From Bacteroidia bacterium (GTDB taxonomy: Bacteria; Bacteroidota; Bacteroidia; B-17B0; Aurantibacillaceae): DNA of 64,000 nucleotides. The position numbers and the translations under genes were made by a program. Under the pieces are notes generated by a model. It saw only the letters and a program-made list of their open reading frames with translations. It was not told the DNA's origin and did not search any database. The stretch covers positions 512,330 through 576,329 of the forward strand of contig BPGX01000002.1 in NCBI GenBank assembly GCA_026003255.1, written 5' to 3'. This document shows positions 17,467-27,426 of the stretch, in pieces. Positions within the stretch are counted from its first letter, which is position 1, and the number at the start of each line of letters is the position of its first letter.

Positions 17467-18663
17467 ATGCGCACAGTTCAAGAAACGTTAAGGATTATAA
17501 CAACTAAAGCATTGTCGTTATCTAAAGAAAAAATATCTATATTAAATTCTACTAACAGAGTTTTGGCGGAAAATATCTACGCTAATGTAGATGTGCCTTC
17601 TTTTAATCAATCCGCTGTAGATGGTTTTGCTATTGCATCTGACAACTATTCTCCAGATAAAGAGTTTTTAATAATTGGAGAAATTAAAGCAGGAGATTCA
17701 AAAGTAAAGTATTTTTCAACAAAGATGACACAGTCCAACTCTGTTATTAAAATATATACCGGAGCATTGGTACCCAATGAATATGACGCTGTAATAATGA
17801 AGGAGTATGCTCAGGAAAATAATGGTATAGTAAAATTTTCGATGGGTTCTATTAAATCACATCAAAACATTCGACACAAAGGAGAAGAAGTAAAGAAAGG
17901 AGAATTGATTTTCCAAAAGTATACCTTAATAAGACCAGAACATATTGCTGTTCTGGCAAGTTTGGGTAAAAAACAAGTGAGTGTGCTAAAAAAACCAGAA
18001 GTTAAAATAATTGCAACTGGAAATGAGCTAAAAAAGATAACCATATCTTCTCTTTTACCTGGTGAAAAATATGAAACAAATGGCTTGATGTTACAGCATT
18101 TATTAAAAAAATATTTTGATATAGATGCGGAGTATAGTATTGTAAGAGACAAGAAATCAGCGATTTACCAGCAAATGAATAAAGCGATACAGAAACATGA
18201 TATTGTGATAACTACTGGTGGAGTTTCTGTGGGAGATTATGATTATACAAAAGAAATAATCAAAAAATTAGGATTCAAAATATTGATTGATAAGGTGGCT
18301 CAAAAACCGGGTAAACCGTTTGTTTTCGCGGTTAAGGATAAAAAAGTAATATTTGGGTTGCCTGGTAATCCGCGTGCTGCACTTTCTTGTTTTTATTGGT
18401 ACATAGTTCGTTATTTATTAAAATCAATGCGACAAGAATTGGATTGGATAAATCCTGTAGTTCAGGTAAAATTACATCAAGATATTGTGATTAATGATAA
18501 TAAAACAAGATTTCTTTTTGCACAGGTAGGGAACAATAATGATTTATTTATTCCAGAAAAGCAGGATTCACACATGTTGATTTCTGCTGCAAAATGCAAT
18601 GCACTTGTTGCTATAGAAAAAAGTTTTAAAGAAGGTGAAACTGTGAACGCTTATTTATTATGA
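17467..18663 (+). CDS. moeA: Molybdopterin molybdenumtransferase MoeA
   Basis: The 398-residue protein has the MoeA layout: N-terminal VPSFNQSAVDGFAI, IYTGALVPNEYDAVIMKE, the MoCF-fold core ITTGGVSVGDYDY and FGLPGNPRAAL, then a C-terminal beta domain. MoeA inserts molybdate into adenylylated molybdopterin supplied by the MogA-type domain encoded downstream. Overlap with mobA is 4 bp (ATGA). Confidence 0.95.
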   Translation: MRTVQETLRIITTKALSLSKEKISILNSTNRVLAENIYANVDVPSFNQSAVDGFAIASDNYSPDKEFLIIGEIKAGDSKVKYFSTKMTQSNSVIKIYTGALVPNEYDAVIMKEYAQENNGIVKFSMGSIKSHQNIRHKGEEVKKGELIFQKYTLIRPEHIAVLASLGKKQVSVLKKPEVKIIATGNELKKITISSLLPGEKYETNGLMLQHLLKKYFDIDAEYSIVRDKKSAIYQQMNKAIQKHDIVITTGGVSVGDYDYTKEIIKKLGFKILIDKVAQKPGKPFVFAVKDKKVIFGLPGNPRAALSCFYWYIVRYLLKSMRQELDWINPVVQVKLHQDIVINDNKTRFLFAQVGNNNDLFIPEKQDSHMLISAAKCNALVAIEKSFKEGETVNAYLL

Positions 18664-19220
18664 ATGGCATTATTATTGCAGGAGGAAAAGCCACACGATT
18701 AAATGGTATGTCAAAAGGACTAATTAAAGTAAATGGAATTCCCATCATAGAAAATCAAAAAAAATTGTTAGAAAAGTATTGTCAACAAATTATTATTGTA
18801 TCTAATGACTCTTCGTATGATTATTTAAGAAATGATAATACAGTTATAATTTCTGATTTAATAAAAGATATAGGACCTATTGGAGGATTACTTTCTGGGC
18901 TGTCGTTTACAACTGAAGAAAAAAATATCGTCTTGGCCTGCGATATGCCCTATATTTCTGATGAATTAATACAAGATTTAATAGATTACAAAGATAATGC
19001 AGATGTTGTTGTTCCAAAATTACTGGAGAATGTACACACTCTTTGTGGAATATATTCAAAAAACGTATTACCCATCATAAAACAGCAAATTGAAATAATG
19101 GACTATAAATTAAAACATTTATTAAATAGAGCGAATACTTTTTATATAGAATATTCAGAAGACATGAAAATACTTTTTACTAATATAAATACATTTGATG
19201 AATTTCATAAACTAAATTAA
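18660..19220 (+). CDS. mobA: Molybdenum cofactor guanylyltransferase MobA
   Basis: The 186-residue nucleotidyltransferase starts with GIIIAGGKATRLNGMSKGL (nucleotide-binding GGxxxR ... K) and has VLACDMPYIS with the metal-binding aspartate, GPIGGLLSGL and VPKLLENVHTLCGIY. It attaches GMP to Mo-molybdopterin to form the dinucleotide cofactor that NarG needs. It lies between moeA and moaD. Confidence 0.93.
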   Translation: MNGIIIAGGKATRLNGMSKGLIKVNGIPIIENQKKLLEKYCQQIIIVSNDSSYDYLRNDNTVIISDLIKDIGPIGGLLSGLSFTTEEKNIVLACDMPYISDELIQDLIDYKDNADVVVPKLLENVHTLCGIYSKNVLPIIKQQIEIMDYKLKHLLNRANTFYIEYSEDMKILFTNINTFDEFHKLN

Positions 19221-19221
19221 T

Positions 19222-19479
19222 ATGGCCAATGTTTTAATTAAATTTTTCGGAATTGCGAGAGATATTTCAAATAAAGATGAAGAAACTATGACCTTTGACG
19301 GCACACTTAAATCTTTTATTGAACATGTATATCAGGTTTATCCTTTATTAAACAATCCAAAAATTCAGGTGATTTTTAACATGAAACTCCTGCCAAAAGA
19401 TGAACTTAAAAATGGCAATTCAATTGTACTTAAAGATGGAGATGAAATAGCATTTTTACCTCCCTTTGCTGGAGGTTAA
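19222..19479 (+). CDS. moaD: Molybdopterin synthase sulfur carrier MoaD
   Basis: The 85-residue ubiquitin-like protein begins VLIKFFGIARDIS and ends FLPPFAGG; the C-terminal Gly-Gly is the site of adenylylation and thiocarboxylation. It partners MoaE (encoded at 3461-3892). No MoeB-type activating enzyme is seen in the window, so it must be encoded elsewhere. Confidence 0.93.
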   Translation: MANVLIKFFGIARDISNKDEETMTFDGTLKSFIEHVYQVYPLLNNPKIQVIFNMKLLPKDELKNGNSIVLKDGDEIAFLPPFAGG

Positions 19480-19502
19480 TTTTAATTTATAAACTTATAG
19501 TT

Positions 19503-20453
19503 ATGAGAAACATTACTGAAAAAATTACGACATTAAGAACCGCCACTGCAGAAGCAATAGTGGAAACTACCAATGAAATTATTAAAAAAATAAAGCACAA
19601 TGACCTTCCTAAAAAGGATATATTACCTATTGCAAAAGCGGCGGGGTTTCTCGCTGTAAAAAATACAGCAAATGTAATTCCACATTGTCATCCAATTCCA
19701 ATTGATGGTTGTGATATTGATTTTTTTCTTGAAGAAAACAAAATAAGAATTCGTGTCATTGTAAGAAGCATTAATAAAACGGGTTGTGAAATGGAAGCGT
19801 TACATGGTGCATCAATAGTGGCGCTTACAATATATGATATGCTGAAACCTTTGAATGAAACGATTTGTATAAAATCTATCTCATTACTTGAAAAAACAGG
19901 AGGAAAATCAGATTTTGCCAATTATTCTACTATTGCAAAGAAACTTAAATCTGCTGTAGTGGTTATGTCTGATAGTGTATCCAAAGGAACAAAAAAAGAC
20001 AAGTCCGGACAAATCATCAAGGAGAGATTACAGAATCTTGGGATCGAAGTGGAGCATTATATTATTATTCCTGATGATATGGATAAAATAAAAGAAACAG
20101 TAATGAATCTGGTTCAAGAAAAGATGGATTTAATCGTTACAACTGGTGGCACAGGACTTTCTCCAAGAGACGTTACTCCAGAATCGATTCGCCCCTTATT
20201 AGATACAGAGATTCCGGGCATTATGGAAGCAGCAAGAAGTTATGGACAACAAAGAACTCCTTACGCAATGCTATCAAGAGGAATTGCTGGTAAAATAAAA
20301 GATACGCTTATACTTTGTTTACCTGGTTCTTCAAATGGCGTGAAAGAAAGTATGGATGCCTTATTCCCCTACGCGTTGCATATTTTCAGAGTGGCGGAAG
20401 GATGGGACCATCATTCTAATGAATATTCAAAAAAACAAAAGGAGAAAAATTGA
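19503..20453 (+). CDS. Bifunctional MoaC-MogA/MoaB fusion
   Basis: The 316-residue protein joins two molybdenum cofactor enzymes. Residues about 1-150 are MoaC: KKDILPIAKAAGFLAVKNTA, IPHCHPIPI, GCEMEALHGASIVALTIYDM and LLEKTGGKS, all family signatures of cyclic pyranopterin monophosphate synthase. Residues about 155-310 are a MogA/MoaB domain: VVMSDSVSKGTKKDKSG, IVTTGGTGLSPRDVTPE and LCLPGSSNGVKE, which adenylylates molybdopterin. Such fusions are annotated in Bacteroidota. It ends the moeA operon. Confidence 0.93.
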   Translation: MRNITEKITTLRTATAEAIVETTNEIIKKIKHNDLPKKDILPIAKAAGFLAVKNTANVIPHCHPIPIDGCDIDFFLEENKIRIRVIVRSINKTGCEMEALHGASIVALTIYDMLKPLNETICIKSISLLEKTGGKSDFANYSTIAKKLKSAVVVMSDSVSKGTKKDKSGQIIKERLQNLGIEVEHYIIIPDDMDKIKETVMNLVQEKMDLIVTTGGTGLSPRDVTPESIRPLLDTEIPGIMEAARSYGQQRTPYAMLSRGIAGKIKDTLILCLPGSSNGVKESMDALFPYALHIFRVAEGWDHHSNEYSKKQKEKN

Positions 20454-20504
20454 TTTTTGTTGTCAGAAAAACAACTTTAAGTATATTGTTAGTTCTCATT
20501 TTTT

Positions 20505-20549
20505 CTGATAAATATCATTTTATTGCAATAAAATGGACAGTACCTTTGT
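20505..20549 (+). promoter_or_regulatory. Promoter of the FNR-type regulator gene with its own FNR box
   Basis: The box CTGATAAATATCAT lies at 20505-20518 (perfect TGAT-N4-ATCA core). The -7 element TACCTTTGT lies at 20541-20549. The box centre is 29.5 bp from the -7 start, as at narK and nar. This suggests autoregulation. Confidence 0.75.
20518..20533. repeat. Perfect 16 bp palindrome in the fnr promoter
   Basis: TTTTATTGCAATAAAA reads identically on both strands and lies between the FNR box and the -7 element, over the expected -33 region. It could be an operator for a second regulator; AT-rich chance palindromes are also possible. Confidence 0.5.
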
Positions 20550-20560
20550 AATCCAAATAC

Positions 20561-21298
20561 ATGAATATGGGCAAACAATTTTGCAAAATTAATTCGGATA
20601 ATCATTCTTGTGTAAATTGTAGTAAAAGGACATTATCCTTATTTGAAGGATTAAATGAAACAGAATTAGATTTGTTGAATCAAAATAGAGTTGTTGTAAA
20701 TTTCAAGAAAGGGGAAACAATCTATAAAGAAAATTGTAAGCCATCAGGGTTATATTGTTTAAATGAAGGGAAAGTCAAGTTGGTAAAATATTCTCATAAA
20801 AACAGAGAAATTATTATTTCCTTAAAAAGACCGGTTGATTTTTTAGATATGGAAGCTCTGATATTGGGAAGCAATTATACACACTCTGCCATAGCATTAG
20901 AAGATTCATCTGTTTGCATCATTGATGAGGAACATTTTAATAAAGTATTAATGAACAATACTCATTTTGCTAAAAAACTTCTCCATGAATTTGCAAGTGA
21001 ATTGATGAAACATGAAAAACATTTTATCAATATAACACAGAAACAAATTCATGCAAGAGTAGCAGAAACCTTAATTAACTTAAGTGAATTTTATGGCGTT
21101 GATCCTGATGGCTTTATTGATGTTTCTTTAAAAAGACAGGATATTGCTTCTCTTTCAGGAATGACACCAGCTAATGTTATTCGGACCATCACATTGTTTG
21201 AAAAACAAAATCTTATTGAAAGTAACAAAAAGAGAATCAAAATATTGGATAAACCGCGACTACAACAAATAGCGGAAGAAACAGACGAACTTTCTTAA
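20561..21298 (+). CDS. Crp/Fnr-family regulator, probably an iron-sulfur FNR
   Basis: The 245-residue protein has a cyclic-nucleotide-type beta-roll, a long dimer helix and a C-terminal helix-turn-helix (about 192-219, DIASLSGMTPANVIRTITLF). Cys8, Cys17 and Cys20 lie at the N-terminus and Cys119 in ALEDSSVCII aligns with E. coli FNR Cys122, so four cluster ligands are available, though spaced differently from FNR. The recognition helix keeps the Arg of ExxSR but has Ala at the usual Glu position. It follows the Mo-cofactor genes and probably controls the TGAT-N4-ATCA promoters found here. Confidence 0.85.
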   Translation: MNMGKQFCKINSDNHSCVNCSKRTLSLFEGLNETELDLLNQNRVVVNFKKGETIYKENCKPSGLYCLNEGKVKLVKYSHKNREIIISLKRPVDFLDMEALILGSNYTHSAIALEDSSVCIIDEEHFNKVLMNNTHFAKKLLHEFASELMKHEKHFINITQKQIHARVAETLINLSEFYGVDPDGFIDVSLKRQDIASLSGMTPANVIRTITLFEKQNLIESNKKRIKILDKPRLQQIAEETDELS

Positions 21299-21339
21299 GG
21301 TTAAAAACGTTTATTGGCACTTATTGATACGAGAATGAT

Positions 21340-23512
<2,173 letters not shown>

Positions 23513-23616
23513 TTAAGGATATTTGGAAAGCATTATTTTAGAATAAGTTTAATTATCAATACTTTTCGTGTAACCGATTAGAGAAAATTCAATAAAAACA
23601 GGCATTTCAGAGTTAT

Positions 23617-23704
23617 TTATCCACAAAATCCACTATTTATCAACAAAACACAAATTTTTTATATCAAAACCCTTGACAAATCAAATAAAACGTCTTATAT
23701 TTGC
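23617..23704 (+). promoter_or_regulatory. HU gene promoter with two DnaA-box-like sites upstream
   Basis: TATATTTGC at 23696-23704 is a perfect -7 element, with TTGAC at 23673-23677 about 20 bp upstream as the -33 element. Upstream lie TTATCCACA (23617-23625, exact DnaA-box consensus) and TTATCAACA (23637-23645, one mismatch). The -7/-33 pair is well supported; DnaA binding is a guess. Confidence 0.65.
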
Positions 23705-23724
23705 ACTACCAAAAAATCAAAACT

Positions 23725-24006
23725 ATGAACAAAGCAGAATTAATCGATGCAATCGCATCAGGAGCAAAACTCACCAAAGCAGATGCTGCAAGAGCATTAG
23801 ACGCAACCATCGACGCTATCAGCAAAGCGTTGAAAAAAGGTGAAAGAATCGGCCTTGTAGGATTCGGTTCTTTCTCAGTTACCAAAAGAAGCGCACGCAC
23901 TGGACGCAATCCACAAACAGGAAAAGAAATCAAAATTCCTGCAAAAAAAGTGGTAAAATTCAAAGCTGGTGCTGAATTAGCTGGTGCTGTAAACAAAGGA
24001 AAATAA
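23725..24006 (+). CDS. HU-family DNA-binding protein
   Basis: The 93-residue protein matches [42 protein letters not shown] (the DNA-binding arm with RNPQTG) and [15 protein letters not shown] bends and compacts DNA and acts as a dimer. I use ATG 23725 because the -7 element ends at 23704; the longer frame starting at 23701 would overlap it. Confidence 0.96.
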   Translation: MNKAELIDAIASGAKLTKADAARALDATIDAISKALKKGERIGLVGFGSFSVTKRSARTGRNPQTGKEIKIPAKKVVKFKAGAELAGAVNKGK

Positions 24007-24030
24007 TTTTGCTCTTGCAAAAAAGCCCAA

Positions 24031-24058
24031 AGCCCTTCCACGCTGGAAGGGCTTTTTT
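24031..24058 (+). terminator. Terminator after the HU gene
   Basis: Stem AGCCCTTCCA (24031-24040) pairs with TGGAAGGGCT (24044-24053) and a T-run follows. A-rich sequence on the other side may let it also stop murI-strand transcription entering from the right. The stem core equals that after groEL. Confidence 0.88.
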
Positions 24059-24076
24059 ATTTTGCAGAGTATTCTT

Positions 24077-24895
24077 TCAAATTTTTTGTGCATCAACTTT
24101 CTCTCCAAAAAACATTTCTGCTTTTTCGTTAAACCACTCGGATTCAATGGTAGTATAGAATTCCCTAAGCCCATTTTTTTCTAAACGAATATCTATTTCA
24201 GGATGACGAGATAAGTAATCCTTTAAACTTTCTGCAACAATAGAACCTTGTGAAATAATTTGAATTGAGGAAGGAATGTATTGTTGTAATTTGGGCATCA
24301 AAAGTGGATAATGTGTGCATCCTAATAAAATTGTATCAATTTTATCATCGCATTGAAGCAAACGGTCAATGTGTTTTTTGACAAAATAATCGGCACCATC
24401 TGATAAATGTTCGTTGTTTTCAATCAATGGAACCCACATAGGACAAGCTTCCTGATGCACTGTTAAGTCCGGAAAAAATTTATTGATTTCAATTAAATAG
24501 GATTCTGATTTTACGGTTCCCTCGGTAGCAAAAATCCCGATGTGCTTTGTTTTAGAGTACTGTCCGATGACTTCCGTAGTTGGACGAATAACGCCTAATA
24601 CTCTATTGTCTTTTGCAATACGAGGTAAGTCCTTTTGTTGAATAGTGCGTAATGCCTTGGCAGATGCGGTGTTGCAGGCCAATATTACAAGTGGACAATT
24701 CTTTTCAAACAAGAGTTGCACACATTCCAGTGTGAACTTATACACCGTTTCAAAGCTTCTGCTTCCATAAGGTGCTCTGGCATTATCGCCTAAATAAACA
24801 AAGTTGTATTCAGGCAAAACTTTGAGAATTTCTTTGAATACAGTAAGCCCACCATAACCCGAATCAAAAATTCCTATTTTACCTTTTTTTGACAC
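24077..24895 (-). CDS. murI: Glutamate racemase MurI
   Basis: The 272-residue enzyme makes D-glutamate for peptidoglycan. It begins KIGIFDSGYGGLTV and has YLGDNARAPYG, the first catalytic cysteine in ILACNTASAKAL and the second in LLGCTHYPLL. It lies 67 bp after recN on the same strand; I see no clear -7 element between, so the two may be co-transcribed. Confidence 0.96.
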   Translation of the reverse strand: MSKKGKIGIFDSGYGGLTVFKEILKVLPEYNFVYLGDNARAPYGSRSFETVYKFTLECVQLLFEKNCPLVILACNTASAKALRTIQQKDLPRIAKDNRVLGVIRPTTEVIGQYSKTKHIGIFATEGTVKSESYLIEINKFFPDLTVHQEACPMWVPLIENNEHLSDGADYFVKKHIDRLLQCDDKIDTILLGCTHYPLLMPKLQQYIPSSIQIISQGSIVAESLKDYLSRHPEIDIRLEKNGLREFYTTIESEWFNEKAEMFFGEKVDAQKI

Positions 24896-24962
24896 GATAT
24901 AAAATTAGAGTTATTAGTTGAACTTGTAATTGAAATGTAATGATGAATGGTTGAGAAGATGT

Positions 24963-26621
24963 TTATGTATGTTGTAATAATTCTTTTGCATTTTGAATAG
25001 CCGCATCTCCGGGCGTTCCGGCACTGAGCATTTTGGCTATTTCTTGTATTCTTTCCTCTTTATTAAGTTCTTTGATAAAAGTTATAGTTTTATTATCTAT
25101 TTCCTTTTTATATACATAGAAGTGTTGTTTGCCTTTTGCGGCTATTTGTGGTAAATGTGTAATAGAAATAACTTGTATATGTTGACTCATTTGTTGCATT
25201 ATAGCACCCATTTTTGCAGCAACATTCCCGCTCACCCCAGTATCAATTTCATCAAAAATAATCGTTGGCAAATGAACGTGTTTGGCCATTAGGGATTTAA
25301 TGGACAACATAAGACGAGCGATTTCTCCGCCAGAGGCGGCTTTATGAACTTCAGTAGGGGATACGCCTTTGTTGGCTGTAAACAAAAATTTTATTTCATC
25401 TTTTCCGTAGGGGGTCAATTCTTCTTTTTTCTGAATATCAACAATAAACTGGGCATTGGGCATTGATAGTTCATTTAAAATTTCCACGCAGGACTTTTCA
25501 ATAGATGATTTTACATGCATTCGTTTTTCAGATAATTGTTCGGCTTTTTGATTTAATAATGTAAGTAGGGTTTCAAGTTGTTTCTTTTTTTCGATAATAA
25601 TATCATCGATGTTTTGAAACTGATTTAATTTTTCCTGCAAATTGTTTTGAATTTGTAATAATTCTGTGTCTGTTTTAACGTTGTGTTTTTTCAAAAGTTT
25701 ATTGATAATATCCAATCGTTCGTTTAATTGTTCAATTCTTTCTGGATTAATTTCAACATCGCCTAAAAAATTTTCAGATTCATGAGCAATGTCTTTGATT
25801 TCAATAATGGTGCTTTGTAAACGTTCTGCTAATTCATTGTATTTTGGATGGTATTTCGCAATAGATTGTAAATTGCTTTTGGCTTGCGTTAATAATTGAA
25901 TGGCGTTAATTTCTGCTTCTTGTAAAGATTGAATAGCGGCAGATAAATTTTGAATAATGTTTTCTGCGTTTTCCAATTGATTGAGTTCTTCTTCAATGCT
26001 TTGTAATTCACCTTCCTGCAATTTTGCATCAATGAGTTCATTTAACAGGTATTGTGTGTAATCAATTTCTTTTTGAGCGTTTTGTTGTTGTTCAATGAGT
26101 TGGTTCAGGAGAACGAGATCCTTTTGGTATTGTTTAAATAATTGAGAAAATTCTTCTCTTTCATTTAGACAACCGGCAATTGAATCAATAAAATTGTATC
26201 GGAATGTAGCGGAGTTAATAATCAGATTTTGATGTTGTGAGTGAATGTCAATTAAGTTTTCACCTAATTGTTTTAAGGTAGAAACATTTACAGGCGTATC
26301 ATTGATAAAACATCTGGATTTTCCGTCTGGTTGAACTTCCCTTCTTAAAATGGTTTCGTTCCAGAACTCAATGTCATTTTCTTCAAAAAACGATTGAATG
26401 GGTAGAGAAGAAACATCAAAAACCGCTTCAATAATTATTTTTTTAGATTTGTCAAAAGCCAGAGAAGCATCTGATTTACTGCCTAATGCAAGAGAAAGTG
26501 CGTCTAACAAAATAGATTTTCCGGCACCGGTTTCACCAGTAATGACAACAAATGTGTTTTGAAAATTAATTTCTGCCTGATTTATCAAGGCAAAATTCTG
26601 AACTTTCAATTGTTTCAGCAT
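24963..26621 (-). CDS. recN: DNA repair ATPase RecN
   Basis: The 552-residue SMC-like protein begins MLKQLKVQNFALINQAEINF, has Walker A GETGAGKS, a long coiled-coil centre (about 160-360), an SGGE-type signature in ASGGEIARLMLS and Walker B TIIFDEIDTGVSG. It acts in double-strand break repair. I use ATG 26621 because the longer frame to 26675 would run through its own -7 element (26626-26634 minus). Confidence 0.95.
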   Translation of the reverse strand: MLKQLKVQNFALINQAEINFQNTFVVITGETGAGKSILLDALSLALGSKSDASLAFDKSKKIIIEAVFDVSSLPIQSFFEENDIEFWNETILRREVQPDGKSRCFINDTPVNVSTLKQLGENLIDIHSQHQNLIINSATFRYNFIDSIAGCLNEREEFSQLFKQYQKDLVLLNQLIEQQQNAQKEIDYTQYLLNELIDAKLQEGELQSIEEELNQLENAENIIQNLSAAIQSLQEAEINAIQLLTQAKSNLQSIAKYHPKYNELAERLQSTIIEIKDIAHESENFLGDVEINPERIEQLNERLDIINKLLKKHNVKTDTELLQIQNNLQEKLNQFQNIDDIIIEKKKQLETLLTLLNQKAEQLSEKRMHVKSSIEKSCVEILNELSMPNAQFIVDIQKKEELTPYGKDEIKFLFTANKGVSPTEVHKAASGGEIARLMLSIKSLMAKHVHLPTIIFDEIDTGVSGNVAAKMGAIMQQMSQHIQVISITHLPQIAAKGKQHFYVYKKEIDNKTITFIKELNKEERIQEIAKMLSAGTPGDAAIQNAKELLQHT

Positions 26622-26625
26622 AGGG

Positions 26626-26697
26626 GCAAAAATAGAAAAACAAATGGATGTGATAGAAGTAAAACTAAAACACACAAAGAGTTTTCTGTATATTTGC
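26626..26697. promoter_or_regulatory. Divergent promoters of recN and the YebC-family gene
   Basis: On the minus strand TATTTTTGC (26634 down to 26626) lies 5 bp before recN, so the recN leader is very short. On the plus strand TATATTTGC (26689-26697) lies 14 bp before the YebC-family ATG. Confidence 0.65.
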
Positions 26698-26710
26698 CAA
26701 AAATTTTCGT

Positions 26711-27424
26711 ATGGGTAGAATATTTGAAAAGCGTAAAGAAAAGATGTTTAAACGTTATGCCAAAATGGCTAAAGCGTTTACAAAAATAGGTCGTGAAATT
26801 GCTATTGCTGTTAAGTTGGGTGGCCCTAATCCGGAAAGTAATCCCAGATTGAGAATGGTTTTACAAAACGCTAAGGCAGTAAACATGCCAAAAGCCAATA
26901 TCGAGGCGGCTATCAAAAGAGCCACCGAAAAAAACGCTGCCAATTATGAAGAAGTTATATACGAAGCATACGCACCACACGGTGTGCCATTGTTGATTGA
27001 AACAACTACCGACAATCCAACAAGAACTGTGGCCAACATTCGCATGCACTTGAATAGAGGAAATGGTACATTAGGCACATCCGGTTCGGTGAGTTTTATG
27101 TTTGAACGAAAAGGAATCTTTAAAATTGATGCTACTGGTCATAATAAAGAAGATTTAGAACTGCAACTCATTGATTGGGGTGCTGAAGATATTGAATGGG
27201 ACGATGATTCCAACGAAGTGATTGTTACAACAGCGTTTACTGATTTTGGTAAAATGCAACATGCATTAGAAGAAAATAAAATTAATGTTTTAGAAACGAA
27301 TAAGGTTTTTGTGCCTACCAATACAGTCGAACTCTCAGAAGAACAGCAAAAAGATGTTTTAGCCCTTATTGAGCGTTTGGAAGAAGATGATGATGTGGTG
27401 GCTGTTTATCATAATATGGCGTGA
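26711..27424 (+). CDS. YebC/TACO1-family protein (translation factor or regulator)
   Basis: The 237-residue protein matches the YebC/PmpR family: MGRIFEKRKEKMFKRYAKMA, AVKLGGPNPESNPRLR, NMPKANIEAAIKRA and YEAYAPHGVPLLIETTTDN. Members are annotated as transcriptional regulators, and recent work links them to translation of proline-rich stretches. The first residues differ from the usual AGHSKW start. Its stop lies 2 bp from the convergent desaturase stop. Confidence 0.92.
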   Translation: MGRIFEKRKEKMFKRYAKMAKAFTKIGREIAIAVKLGGPNPESNPRLRMVLQNAKAVNMPKANIEAAIKRATEKNAANYEEVIYEAYAPHGVPLLIETTTDNPTRTVANIRMHLNRGNGTLGTSGSVSFMFERKGIFKIDATGHNKEDLELQLIDWGAEDIEWDDDSNEVIVTTAFTDFGKMQHALEENKINVLETNKVFVPTNTVELSEEQQKDVLALIERLEEDDDVVAVYHNMA

Positions 27425-27426
27425 TG

